Numbered from the stretch's first letter, positions 23,550 to 32,299 are shown. The stretch: DNA of 64,000 nt from Streptomyces paludis (GCF_003344965.1 NZ_CP031194.1:6200001-6264000), one strand, 5' to 3'. Program-made: numbers and translations. The notes: a model not told the origin generated them from the sequence alone.

Positions 23550-25465
23550 CCGTCACCTCGCACGAGTCACCTCTGGAGGGCCGGGAAGCGCGGAAGGCAC
23601 TGGTGAAGGCGGCCCGCAGATTCCTGCCCTACCTGCGGCCCCACTGGTTCTGGCTCAGCGTCGCCACGCTGATGGCCATTCTGAATTCCATCGCCACCAT
23701 CGCCGTCATGTACACGGTGATGGCGGGCATCGGTCAGATCGTCATCGGCGACATGAGTGCCGTGCAGTCCACGGCGATCAACCTCGTCGTGCTGACCGTC
23801 GCCGAGAACATCATCCGCATCATCTACAACTCGGCGATGATCCGGACCAACGAGGACCTCTCCGTCACTATCCGCAACGACCTGGTCGTCCGCCTGCACA
23901 ACGTGCAGCTCTCGCGCCACGTCTCCCAGGCCAGCGGCGAGTGGGTCACCCGGGTGCTCTTCGAGGCGAACCGGTTCCGCGGATTTCTCACCAAGTCCCT
24001 GATGGAGGTGGCCAACAGCGTCATCTGGTTCCTCGCGTTCGCCATCTTTCTCCTCGCGCTCAGCCCCCTCGTGGCGCTGCCCACGCTGGTCACCATCCCG
24101 CTGATGGTCTGGATCGCGGTGGTGTGGACCAGAAAGCTGCGGCCGGACACCCGGAAACAGCGCGAGGGCTGGGACCGGATGGTCGGCTACCTCGACCAGC
24201 GCGTCGACGGGCTCGCGGACATCCGCGCCTTCGGCCAGGAGGACGCCGTACTCACCGATCTGCGTGCCCGCTCCGAGGAATACAGCACGGTCCACAACCG
24301 CCTCTCGCGCAAACGGCTCTGGCTCACCTCCCACCTGGGGTTCAGCGTCTTCCTTGCCCTCGGCCTGCTGATCTTCTTCGGCGGCCTTCAGATCATCAAC
24401 GGCCATCAGCTCGGCTCGGGCTTCTTCTTCGACATGGCAGCGGGGATGATGCCGATGACCTGGATGCTCATGGGCACCGACACGATGATGGCGTCCATGG
24501 GCATGGCGTCCGGAACGGCCCTGGCCGCCGGCACCCTCGCCGCCTTCGCCCTCTTCGTCAAACGCATGCTCAACCCGGTCAGGGACCTGGCCCACCTGCT
24601 CGGGCAGTCGTCCGACATCGCCACCTCGGCACGCCGCATCCTGGACGTGCTCGACCTGGAGGAGGAGCGGAGCGGTACGGGCACCCTGCCGCCCGTCGAA
24701 GGAGCCGTGGCCTTCGACGACGTCACCTTCGCGTACGACGGTGGCCCCGATGTCCTCCATGGCATCACGCTGAAGGCGGAGCCCGGACAGCACATCGGCA
24801 TCGTCGGAACCAGCGGCGCGGGTAAGAGCACCCTGATGCAGCTGCTGGTGCGGCTCTACACGCCGACCGGCGGGACGGTCACCATCGACGGGCACGACCT
24901 GACGGATATCAGCAGCGCCTCGGTCCGCTCCCAGGTTCTCCTCGTTACCCAGGAGGCACAGCTCTTCGACGGCACGGTCACCGAGAACATCCTCTTCGGC
25001 CGGCCCGATGCCACGGACGAGGAAGTCGTCGAAGCGGCGAAGAGCCTCGGCGCACATGAGGCCATCATGGGCCTGCGCAACGGGTACGGGACCAGGGTTG
25101 GCGAGCGCGGCTCCCGGCTCTCCGTCGGTGAACGCCAGCTGATCGCCCTGGCCCGGGCGATGCTCGCCGACCCCCGCGTCATAGTCCTAGACGAAGCCGT
25201 CTCCAGCGTCGACCCGGAACGGCAGCGACTCGTCCTCTCCGCCATCCGCCGCCTGCTGGATTGCCGTACGGCCGTCGTCGTCGCCCACTGGCTTCCGCTG
25301 GTGGAGGACCTGGACCAGGTCTTCGTGATCGAGGACGGACGGATCGTCGAATCGGGCCGCCCCGTCGAACTCTTCACCGCCGGCGGGCGGCTCACCGAAC
25401 TGTGCGACGCCCAGGAGGGCCGCACCCCCAGGAACACCCCAGGAAAGGACAACGCCCATGTCTGA
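23546..25465 (+). CDS. ABC exporter half-transporter B
   Basis: 639 residues: N-terminal TM domain of about six helices, then ATPase with Walker A GTSGAGKST near residue 421, Q-loop TQEAQLFDGTV, signature LSVGERQLIALARAM, and an intact Walker B/Glu pair in VLDEAVSS. It supplies the competent ATP site for the heterodimer with the preceding half-transporter. The end of the gene overlaps the third small CC protein by 8 bp, linking exporter and CC protein translation. Family members export peptides, lipids or drugs; an arsenic-containing product is the contextual inference. Confidence 0.87.
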   Translation: MTVTSHESPLEGREARKALVKAARRFLPYLRPHWFWLSVATLMAILNSIATIAVMYTVMAGIGQIVIGDMSAVQSTAINLVVLTVAENIIRIIYNSAMIRTNEDLSVTIRNDLVVRLHNVQLSRHVSQASGEWVTRVLFEANRFRGFLTKSLMEVANSVIWFLAFAIFLLALSPLVALPTLVTIPLMVWIAVVWTRKLRPDTRKQREGWDRMVGYLDQRVDGLADIRAFGQEDAVLTDLRARSEEYSTVHNRLSRKRLWLTSHLGFSVFLALGLLIFFGGLQIINGHQLGSGFFFDMAAGMMPMTWMLMGTDTMMASMGMASGTALAAGTLAAFALFVKRMLNPVRDLAHLLGQSSDIATSARRILDVLDLEEERSGTGTLPPVEGAVAFDDVTFAYDGGPDVLHGITLKAEPGQHIGIVGTSGAGKSTLMQLLVRLYTPTGGTVTIDGHDLTDISSASVRSQVLLVTQEAQLFDGTVTENILFGRPDATDEEVVEAAKSLGAHEAIMGLRNGYGTRVGERGSRLSVGERQLIALARAMLADPRVIVLDEAVSSVDPERQRLVLSAIRRLLDCRTAVVVAHWLPLVEDLDQVFVIEDGRIVESGRPVELFTAGGRLTELCDAQEGRTPRNTPGKDNAHV

Positions 25466-25694
25466 GACCAGCCTCGGCAACATGTTCTGGAACGCCGCCC
25501 AGCAGCCCCCGGCCGCCACCGCGGAGGAGCCGAAGAAGGCCTCCTCGTGCTGCGGGCCGAAGCCGGAGGCGAAGGCCCCGGCCGAGCAGGCCGCAGCGCC
25601 GGAGAAGGCCTCGTCCTGCTGCGGCCCCAAGCCCGCTGCCGCCGCGGAGCCCGAGGGCACCCCGGCGCCCAAGAAGTCGTCCTGCTGCGGCTGA
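25458..25694 (+). CDS. Small Cys-Cys repeat protein 3
   Basis: 78 residues. A short N-terminus (MSETSLGNMFWNAAQQPP) precedes a Lys/Ala/Pro-rich tail with SSCCGPKP twice and a final SSCCG one residue from the end. As in protein 1, cysteines occur only as pairs. The two proteins share no obvious homology outside the CCG units, but have the same design: flexible linker, three CCG units. It starts inside the end of the exporter gene (8-bp overlap). Possible roles are a trivalent-arsenic or Cu(I) buffer, a delivery protein for the exporter, or a scaffold. Confidence 0.8.
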   Translation: MSETSLGNMFWNAAQQPPAATAEEPKKASSCCGPKPEAKAPAEQAAAPEKASSCCGPKPAAAAEPEGTPAPKKSSCCG

Positions 25695-25726
25695 CCATCC
25701 CGCACCGAGCGTCCTGAGGAGGACAC

Positions 25727-26254
25727 ATGACCCGGCGCACGGCCCCCTTCCGGCTCGACGGAAGGGCCACGACGGCGGCGTGCCCGACCGGGCTCCGCAC
25801 CATCCGGAGGGCCGGGTGCCGGGCAGCCGCGGCCGTGTTCCTGGCCGCCGCCCTGACCGGCTGCACCGCCGCCGCGAACTCTGGTGCGAACGGCGGTTCC
25901 TCCCCGGCGAGCGACCTGGACGCGGACTGCCGCGCCACCAAGTCCGACACTGGTCTGGAGGTCACCCTCACCGTGAGCCCCTGCCCGCCCACGGGCGGGG
26001 GCGTGGCCGGCACGGCCGGGGTGGAGGTGAAGGACGCCGACGGCAAGGCCGTCTCCGGCGCCAAGGTCGAGATCAACCCCGAAATGCCCAACATGAAGAT
26101 GAAGGGCGGCAACCAGACGGCACGTCCCGAGGGCGACGGCTACGAGGCCAAGCTCGTCCTGGGCATGCCGGGCGACTGGCGGATCACCGTCACTGTCGTC
26201 CCCGCCTCCGGGGAGAAGTCCACCACCGCTTTCAACCTGACGGCGAAGGGCTGA
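25727..26254 (+). CDS. FixH/YtkA-like secreted protein, probable lipoprotein
   Basis: 175 residues. A basic N-terminus (arginine-rich, ~35 residues) and a hydrophobic stretch lead to LTGC, a probable lipobox. The mature part is a beta domain of the FixH/YtkA-like type: DADGKAVSGAKVEINPEMPNM, then MPGDWRITVTV. The Met-rich PNMKMKGG loop could bind Cu(I). Similar domains lie at the C-terminus of CopC-CopD fusions. It fits surface copper handling. The start may be internal because the leader is long. The gene is 32 bp after CC protein 3. Confidence 0.68.
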   Translation: MTRRTAPFRLDGRATTAACPTGLRTIRRAGCRAAAAVFLAAALTGCTAAANSGANGGSSPASDLDADCRATKSDTGLEVTLTVSPCPPTGGGVAGTAGVEVKDADGKAVSGAKVEINPEMPNMKMKGGNQTARPEGDGYEAKLVLGMPGDWRITVTVVPASGEKSTTAFNLTAKG

Positions 26255-26257
26255 CCC

Positions 26258-27454
26258 GTGCTCAGCAGCCGCGCCCGCTTGCTGCCCGCCTCCAGCACCG
26301 CTGCCCTGGACGCCGAGATCAAGGCCCGGATCTCCGCCGGTGCGGACATCATCAACCTCACAGGAGGCGAACTCGACTTCCCCACTCCCGACCAGGCGGC
26401 CGACGGGGCCCGGCGCGCCATCACCGAGGGCCGGACCCGCTACACCCCGGTCGCCGGCATCGGGCCGCTGAGAGAGGCCATCGCCCGGCGCCTCACCGAG
26501 CACTGGGACTGCCGCTACGACGCGACGCAGGTCGTGACCACGAATGGCGCCAAGCAGGCACTCGCCCAGGTGTTCACCGTCCTGTGCGAACCCGGCGACG
26601 AGGTGATCCTCCCGGCTCCGTACTGGGTCAGCTTCCCGCATATGATCCGCCTCGCGGGCGCGGTGCCGGTGACGGTGCCCACCTCGGCCACCGGCTTCAA
26701 GCTCACCCCCGAAGCGCTGCTGACCCACCTGACCCCGCGCTCCCGGGTCCTCCTGCTCAACAGCCCCTCCAACCCTACGGGCGTGGTGTACGAGCGCTCC
26801 GAACTCCTCGCCCTGGCGCGGGTGGCTGTGGAACACGGGCTGGCCATCGTGACCGACGAGATCTACGGCGACCTCGTCCATGACGGTGCGTCCTTCACCA
26901 GCGTCGCCTCACTGGGGCCCGACATCGCCGAACGGACCGTCACGGTCGGCGGCTTCTCGAAGACGTACGCCATGACGGGCTGGCGCATAGGCTTCGCGGC
27001 AGCTCCCTTGCCGGTCGCCGCTGCCCTCACCGCCGTACAGGGACACACAAGCTCGGCCCCCTCCTCGATCTCGCAGTACGCCGCGCTCGCCGCCCTGACC
27101 GACGGAACCGAGGCGGAACTGGAGCGCAGGGCAGCCAAGCTGAGCAGACGCCGCACGCTCATGCGGGACGGCATCCGCGCGCTGCCGCCGCTCCTGCTGA
27201 CAGCGCCACCGCAGGGCGGCTTCTTCGCCTTCGTGGACATTGGCGCGCTGTGCACACAGCCGGGCGAGGACGCCGGGACTTTCGCGCGCGACCTGCTGGA
27301 GCACGCCGGAGTCGCCGTCATGCCCGGCAACGGCTTCGCGGCCCCGGACCACGTGCGGCTGTCCTACGGCGTCGGCACCGAGGACATCATCCGCGCCCTC
27401 GACCGCATAGGCATCTACCTCAAGACCACAGGAACGGGAGCACACCGTGGATAA
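26258..27454 (+). CDS. Class I/II PLP aminotransferase
   Basis: 398 residues of the aspartate-aminotransferase fold I: YTPVAGIGPLREAI, TNGAKQAL, SPSNPTGVVY, TDEIYGDL, PLP-lysine Lys235 in GGFSKTYAMTGWRIG, and a C-terminal Arg in VRLSYG. These enzymes convert 2-oxo acids to amino acids. In an operon with the arsonopyruvate-forming pair, transamination of 3-arsonopyruvate (or a homologue) to an arseno-amino acid is a direct prediction. GTG start 3 bp after the lipoprotein stop, and the end overlaps the CopZ-like gene by 8 bp. Confidence 0.87.
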   Translation: MLSSRARLLPASSTAALDAEIKARISAGADIINLTGGELDFPTPDQAADGARRAITEGRTRYTPVAGIGPLREAIARRLTEHWDCRYDATQVVTTNGAKQALAQVFTVLCEPGDEVILPAPYWVSFPHMIRLAGAVPVTVPTSATGFKLTPEALLTHLTPRSRVLLLNSPSNPTGVVYERSELLALARVAVEHGLAIVTDEIYGDLVHDGASFTSVASLGPDIAERTVTVGGFSKTYAMTGWRIGFAAAPLPVAAALTAVQGHTSSAPSSISQYAALAALTDGTEAELERRAAKLSRRRTLMRDGIRALPPLLLTAPPQGGFFAFVDIGALCTQPGEDAGTFARDLLEHAGVAVMPGNGFAAPDHVRLSYGVGTEDIIRALDRIGIYLKTTGTGAHRG

Positions 27455-27668
27455 GGCCACTGTCTTCGAAGTACGCGGGATGACTTGCGGGGGATGCGCC
27501 AAGCGCATCCGTACGGCTATTGAGACGGACCTCGGGGAGGACACGGCCGTGGCCGTCGACCACAGGACCGGCCGGGTGACCGTCACCTCGCCGCGCGACA
27601 TCACCCCCGAGGCCGTCCGGTCGGCCGTCGAGCGCACCGGCTACGAGTTCGCGGGGACGGCGGTGTGA
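27447..27668 (+). CDS. CopZ-like heavy-metal chaperone (HMA domain)
   Basis: 73 residues forming one ferredoxin-like HMA domain with GMTCGGC for Cu(I) or another soft metal. It overlaps the aminotransferase end and is coupled to the following TM-peptide ORF (GTGA). It would pass metal to the P-type ATPase downstream. Confidence 0.88.
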   Translation: MDKATVFEVRGMTCGGCAKRIRTAIETDLGEDTAVAVDHRTGRVTVTSPRDITPEAVRSAVERTGYEFAGTAV

Positions 27669-27760
27669 CCCCCTCCCTCCGGCTCGCGCTGTACGCCGTG
27701 GTCCTTGTCGGATGTTTCGGCCTGGCCTGGCTGCTCGGCAGAGCCCTGCCACCCCTCTGA
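27665..27760 (+). CDS. 31-residue single-TM peptide
   Basis: A small ORF starts at a GTG overlapping the CopZ-like stop (GTGA). It encodes 31 residues with one hydrophobic helix (LALYAVVLVGCFGLAWLLG) containing a single Cys, and a short RALPPL tail. The coupling and the clean membrane pattern make it a credible gene. It could be an accessory subunit of the following P-type ATPase. No family recognised. Confidence 0.5.
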   Translation: MTPSLRLALYAVVLVGCFGLAWLLGRALPPL

Positions 27761-27793
27761 CCTGCCAGCCCCCACCGAATGGAGACTCCCCTC

Positions 27794-30133
27794 ATGGCCA
27801 GCACTGCCACGACGGCACCAGCCGTGGTCACGCTCGACATCGGCGGGATGACCTGCGGAGCGTGCTCCGCCCGGATCGAGCGCAAGCTGAACCGGCTCGA
27901 CGGCGTGACGGCCGAGGTCAACTTCGCCCTGGAACGGGCCCATGTGAGCTTCGACGACCGCCACACCGTCGACGGACTGATCGATACGGTCACGAAGATG
28001 GGGTACACCGCCACCCTGCCCCCATCGCCCGCGGCGGCCGTCCCGGCGCCGGACCCCGGTGGGACGGCCGGCGCCGCCGCCGACCGCGAACTGGCGGCCA
28101 TGCGGCTGCGCATCCTGGTCTGCGCCGCCCTCACTGTGCCGGTCATGATCATGGCCATGGTCATGCCCCTGCAGTTCGACCACTGGCAGTGGCTCTCGCT
28201 CACCCTCGCGGCACCCGTCGCCGTCTGGGGAGCCTGGCCGTTCCACACCGCCGCCTGGAAGAACCTGCGTCAGGCTTCCGGGACCATGGACTCGCTGGTC
28301 TCCATCGGCGTCCTCGCCTCCTTCGGATGGTCGCTGTACGCGCTGTTCTTCGGCTGGGCCGGTGTGACCGGCATGCGGATGCCGTTCCTCATGGTCCCGA
28401 CACCGGGACAGGGGTCGCACCACATCTATCTGGAGGTCTCCACCTCCCTGACCCTCTTTGTCCTGGTGGGCCGGTACGCGGAGCACCGGGCCAAGAGGCG
28501 CGCGGGAAGCGCCGTGCGGGCCCTGCTCGAACTCGGCGCCAAGGACGCCACGGTCCTGCGGGCCGGCCAGGAACTGGCCGTCCCCGTCGGGGAGCTGCGC
28601 GTCGGTGATCTCTTCGTGATCCGGCCGGGAGAGAAGATCGCCACCGACGGCGTGGTCGTCGAAGGCGCGTCCGCCGTGGATGTCTCCATGCTGACCGGCG
28701 AGAGCGTGCCGCAGGAGGTCTCCGAGGGCGACGCCGTCACCGGAGCCACCGTAAACACCAGCGGGCGCCTAGTGGTCCGCGCCGAGCGGGTAGGGGCCGA
28801 CACCCAGCTCGCCCACATCAGCCGGCTCGTCTCCGAGGCGCAGGCGGGCAAGGCCCCGGTCCAGCGGCTGGCCGACCGGATCGCCGCCGTGTTCGTCCCC
28901 GCCGTCATCGGCATCGCGGTGGCCGTCGCCGGATTCTGGATCGGCAACGGAGGAGGCGCGGCGGCCGCGCTCACCGCCTCGGTCGCCGTGCTGGTGGTGG
29001 CCTGCCCCTGCTCCCTCGGACTCGCCACCCCCACGGCCCTGCTCGTGGGCACTGGACGCGGCGCACAACTGGGCATCGTCATCCGGGGACCGCACATCCT
29101 CGAATCGACCCGGCGTATCGACACCGTCGTCCTGGACAAGACCGGTACCGTGACGACCGGCCGGATGCGGCTCGTCGCCATGGAGTACGGGGAGGGCACA
29201 GACCGCGACGAACTGCTGACCCTCGCGGCCGCGCTGGAGCACGCTTCCGAACACCCCATCGCGACGGCCGTGACCGCGGCGGCCGCCAAGGTGGCACCTG
29301 TGCTGCCCAAGGTTGACGCATTCCGTGCCAGCGCCGGATTCGGCGTTGAGGGCCGGGTGGGGGAGCGCGGGGTCGTGGTCGGCCGGCCCAGCTGGGTCGG
29401 CGGTCGGATGGAGTTGCCGGACGGTCTGCGGAAGGGCCTGGAGGGCCTGGAGAACAGCGGCCGGACCGCGGTCGCGGTCGGCTGGGACGGAGAGGTGCGC
29501 GGACTGCTGTTTGTCGCGGACGAGGCCAAGCCCACCAGCCGCCGAGCGATCGACGAGATGCGCTGGCTGGGACTGACGCCCGTACTGCTCACCGGCGACA
29601 CGGCCGGGGCGGCCCGGCGCATCGCCGACGACATGGGAATCACCGACGTCTACGCCGAGGTCCTTCCCCAGGACAAGGCCGCTGTCGTCCGCAGACTCCA
29701 GGAAGAGGGGCGCACCGTCGCAATGGTCGGAGACGGTATCAACGACGCCGCCGCCCTGGCCCAGGCCGATCTGGGCATCGCCATCGGCGGGGGGACCGAC
29801 GCGGCCATCGAGGCGAGCGACATCACCCTGGTCCGCGGCGACCTGCGCGACGCCGCTGACGCCGTACGCCTTTCCCGGCGGACCCTCGGGACGATCAAGG
29901 GCAACCTGTTCTGGGCGTTCATCTACAACCTCGCCGGTATTCCGCTCGCAGCGTCGGGCGTGCTCAACCCGATGATCGCGGCGGCGGCCATGGTGCTGTC
30001 CAGCATTTTCGTGGTGACCAACAGCCTGCGGCTGCGTCGCTTCACGTCCTCCTCGGCGGCGGACGGCGGCCGTGGTGCGGAGGGGCGGGCCGGCACGCCG
30101 GCCTCCCCCAAGGACCTGGCGAGCGTCTCGTGA
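27794..30133 (+). CDS. CopA-type P1B heavy-metal ATPase
   Basis: 779 residues. N-terminal HMA domain with GMTCGAC (Cys21, Cys24), eight TM helices, TGES actuator motif, Cys404-Pro-Cys406 transport motif in ACPCSLGLA, phosphorylation Asp448 in DKTGT, EHPIA, and [13 protein letters not shown] and HMA motifs indicate Cu(I)/Ag(I) export. The ATG at 27794 is chosen over the one at 27779 because GGAG lies nine bases before it. It is followed by an acyltransferase gene in GTGA overlap. Its place in an arsenic operon suggests shared thiol-metal chemistry or a copper-containing product. Confidence 0.9.
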   Translation: MASTATTAPAVVTLDIGGMTCGACSARIERKLNRLDGVTAEVNFALERAHVSFDDRHTVDGLIDTVTKMGYTATLPPSPAAAVPAPDPGGTAGAAADRELAAMRLRILVCAALTVPVMIMAMVMPLQFDHWQWLSLTLAAPVAVWGAWPFHTAAWKNLRQASGTMDSLVSIGVLASFGWSLYALFFGWAGVTGMRMPFLMVPTPGQGSHHIYLEVSTSLTLFVLVGRYAEHRAKRRAGSAVRALLELGAKDATVLRAGQELAVPVGELRVGDLFVIRPGEKIATDGVVVEGASAVDVSMLTGESVPQEVSEGDAVTGATVNTSGRLVVRAERVGADTQLAHISRLVSEAQAGKAPVQRLADRIAAVFVPAVIGIAVAVAGFWIGNGGGAAAALTASVAVLVVACPCSLGLATPTALLVGTGRGAQLGIVIRGPHILESTRRIDTVVLDKTGTVTTGRMRLVAMEYGEGTDRDELLTLAAALEHASEHPIATAVTAAAAKVAPVLPKVDAFRASAGFGVEGRVGERGVVVGRPSWVGGRMELPDGLRKGLEGLENSGRTAVAVGWDGEVRGLLFVADEAKPTSRRAIDEMRWLGLTPVLLTGDTAGAARRIADDMGITDVYAEVLPQDKAAVVRRLQEEGRTVAMVGDGINDAAALAQADLGIAIGGGTDAAIEASDITLVRGDLRDAADAVRLSRRTLGTIKGNLFWAFIYNLAGIPLAASGVLNPMIAAAAMVLSSIFVVTNSLRLRRFTSSSAADGGRGAEGRAGTPASPKDLASVS

Positions 30134-31065
30134 TCGTCCGCTCCCTGGGGCTGCCGATGGCTCTCGTCGACGTGGACCAGGCACTGAGCGGACGCTGGCG
30201 GGTTCACGAACACGAGGTCGACATCGTAAGGGTGCAGGATCCGCCGTACGCGGCATGGCCACGGCTGAGGGAAGCGGGATTCCACCCCAAACCCCAGGTG
30301 ATCATGTGGCGGGCAGAGGTGCGGGACTCCGAGGACACCTACCTCGTCACCCTCTCGGGCAAGGACCGCTACGACATCCGTTCCGCCTACCGGCGGGCGG
30401 CCGAGGCGGACTTGCTGATCGGTACGGAGCCGCTGACATCCGCGCTGATGGAGGAGTTCATCGAGCTGTACGAGAAGCAGATCGCCGGGATGCGGCACGG
30501 CTGGCCGGTCGCGGTCCAGCAACAAGCCGACATCCTCGACCGGGCCGACTCCTTCCGCGCGATCACCGTCCGGAGCGGAACGGCCCTGGTGGGAGCCTGC
30601 CTAAACGAGGATCTTCCGGACCGCGGCGAGATGCGGGCGCGCTTCTCGGCGGTGACGCAGGGACAGCGGAACGGCAGCCTCTCCCGGGTGCTCTACTGGG
30701 AGACGATGCGTCAGGCCAGGGTGCGGGGTAGGCGCTGGGCGACGCTCGGCCGGGACGTCAACCTCTACGGCCACCTCGGCAACGCGGGCCTGTTCAGCTT
30801 CAAGTCGAGGCTCGGCTTCACGGCTGTGCCCGGTCAGTCGGTCGAGCCGGGAAGCGGATCCCACCAGGCCGACCGCGTGGTCGGCTTCACCGCCCTGTCC
30901 GATCCCGTGCTGCTGCTCTCCTACGCGGCGATGGAGGGGGAGGAGGCTGCCGTCACGGCTCCCCTGTCGGGACACCTGTTCAGTAGAGGCGAAGTGGACC
31001 TCCGCCCGTTTCGCGGTGCCGGACTGTCGGCCCTGACACTGCACCGGGTCCCCCCGCGCGTCTGA
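30130..31065 (+). CDS. GNAT-like acyltransferase
   Basis: 311 residues. The central part resembles Acetyltransf_6/FemAB-like proteins: [35 protein letters not shown], and [27 protein letters not shown]. It is the last gene of the exporter operon, joined to CopA by a GTGA overlap. It may N-acylate an arseno-amino acid for self-protection, as bar/pat does for phosphinothricin, or add an aminoacyl group. It lacks the CC tail of the other transferase. Substrate unknown. Confidence 0.68.
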   Translation: MIVRSLGLPMALVDVDQALSGRWRVHEHEVDIVRVQDPPYAAWPRLREAGFHPKPQVIMWRAEVRDSEDTYLVTLSGKDRYDIRSAYRRAAEADLLIGTEPLTSALMEEFIELYEKQIAGMRHGWPVAVQQQADILDRADSFRAITVRSGTALVGACLNEDLPDRGEMRARFSAVTQGQRNGSLSRVLYWETMRQARVRGRRWATLGRDVNLYGHLGNAGLFSFKSRLGFTAVPGQSVEPGSGSHQADRVVGFTALSDPVLLLSYAAMEGEEAAVTAPLSGHLFSRGEVDLRPFRGAGLSALTLHRVPPRV

Positions 31066-31067
31066 GC

Positions 31068-31082
31068 CGGGCGCGGCGCCCG
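31068..31082. terminator. Short GC hairpin at the end of the exporter operon
   Basis: Six-base perfect arms, CGGGCG and CGCCCG, around a CGG loop lie 3 bp after the acyltransferase stop and between two convergent genes. Plausible weak terminator. Confidence 0.4.
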
Positions 31083-31144
31083 AGCGGTGGAGAGGAGGCC
31101 GGGCTGGACGCGTACTGCGTAGGCGGAGCAGGGCAGAGGTGACG

Positions 31145-31522
31145 TCAGGCCCGTCCGGAGGCGACCGAGAGCATGCGCTCCATCGCCGCGAGCGTTACCG
31201 GGTCAACCCGGTAATAGATCCAGGTACCGCGGCGTTCCGAGATCAGCAGCCCTGCCTCACGGAGCTTCCTGAGATGATGCGAGACCGTCGGCTGGGACAC
31301 CCCCACGTCCGATATGTCACACACGCAGGCTTCGCCCTCCCTGTGCGACGCGACGGCCGACAGCAGGCGAAGGCGTATTGGGTCGCCGAGAGCTTTGAAG
31401 AGCTGGGCGGCTACGTCGGCCTCCTCGCTGTTCAAGGGGCGCTCGGAGAGCGGAGGGCAGCACAGTTCTGCCCCGTGGCCGTTGGCAGGTTTGGCCGTGG
31501 GCGGCGCCTTCATCCTGGTCAT
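31145..31522 (-). CDS. ArsR-family arsenic repressor with N-terminal CCPP (right border)
   Basis: 125 residues. It has the same architecture as the ArsR at 9448: Cys21-Cys22 in ELCCPP, winged helix LFKALGDPIRLRLLS, arsenite motif Cys66-Val-Cys68-Asp (GEACVCD), helix TVSHHLRKLREAG and wing RRGTWIYYR. Its promoter region contains a TCGAATCA half-site matching the operators at 14782 and 21617, so it is the best candidate for the repressor of both operons and of itself. Confidence 0.9.
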   Translation of the reverse strand: MTRMKAPPTAKPANGHGAELCCPPLSERPLNSEEADVAAQLFKALGDPIRLRLLSAVASHREGEACVCDISDVGVSQPTVSHHLRKLREAGLLISERRGTWIYYRVDPVTLAAMERMLSVASGRA

Positions 31523-31532
31523 AACCCTATGT

Positions 31533-31549
31533 TGACATATTTCGAATCA
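31533..31549 (-). promoter_or_regulatory. Candidate ArsR autoregulatory site
   Basis: 11 bp upstream of the ArsR start. The + strand reads TGACATATTTCGAATCA, containing TCGAATCA, the half-site shared with the two palindromic operators. The second arm is degenerate (TGA-N11-TCA), so binding would be weaker. Confidence 0.5.
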
Positions 31550-31846
31550 GCTTGGCAGGGTGCACGCGGGCTTGAGTAAGCCGCTTCGAGCAGTGCGGAT
31601 ACTTGCTGAGGTGATGGCTGGCTGAAGCGGTCCCGCTTCGGGGTCCACGGGCGGCTGAGCGGTTGGCGGGGCATGGCTTCGGTCCTGTGCCGAAGAGTGT
31701 GCTGGAAGCTGTAGTTGGCGGTGACTTGGAACAGCAGTTCGCCGGGGGCAGACAGGAAAGACGGCGGGAAGACTGGCCAGCGCGGGCGAGGGCATGTCAA
31801 CGTAGACGACCTTGCAAGAAACACCAGGTCAGAGAGGTGATCGCCT
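31550..31846. other. Non-coding border of the arsenic locus
   Basis: About 300 bp between the right-hand ArsR gene and the DUF317 genes. No gene, clear repeat or attachment site was recognised. It marks the change from the arsenic locus to the mobile-element region. Confidence 0.4.
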
Positions 31847-32200
31847 GTGAACGTAGCTCCCGCCGGCCCTGGATTCTCCACCACCATCGAAGCCCTGCGG
31901 CTGCGCGAGTGGCAGCTCGGACCCGGGCAGCCCAAGCTTGTGACTGACCAGTTCTCCGCGGATGACTTCCATCTGATCGTGGACGACCGCGCGGACGTCC
32001 ATGTCAGTTCGAAGGACGGCCGCTTCTACCTCGGTTGGTTTCCGAGTGGCCGTCCCGGTACCGACGGCGAGGGATGGACGATCGCCGTCACCGGCACGGC
32101 CAAGGTGCCCGGCTACCGTCTGTCCTTTGACACCGAGACGCCGGCCGACATCGTCGCCGCCGCCGTGGCACGCGTGCTGGAGACCTCACGTGCCCTATGA
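31847..32200 (+). CDS. DUF317 domain protein, short
   Basis: 117 residues matching one DUF317-type unit common in Streptomyces (FHLIVDDRADVHVSSKDGRFYLGWFP, then a C-terminal amphipathic helix). GTG start. Function unknown. These proteins are frequent in Streptomyces accessory regions and integrated elements. It lies upstream of two more ORFs in the same direction. Confidence 0.68.
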   Translation: MNVAPAGPGFSTTIEALRLREWQLGPGQPKLVTDQFSADDFHLIVDDRADVHVSSKDGRFYLGWFPSGRPGTDGEGWTIAVTGTAKVPGYRLSFDTETPADIVAAAVARVLETSRAL

Positions 32201-32299
32201 CCTTGCCGAATCCCACCAGTAGCGCCCGCCCGGAGGAGGTCGGCCGACTGCTGGCCCGTTCCATCGCTCCCGTTTCCCCGTACCCCCAGGAGGCTGTAC

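Noticed and set aside
31550..31935. Antisense ORFs between the right ArsR and the DUF317 gene
   Set aside because: Codon use and translations are unlike real genes, and they overlap the DUF317 start on the opposite strand.
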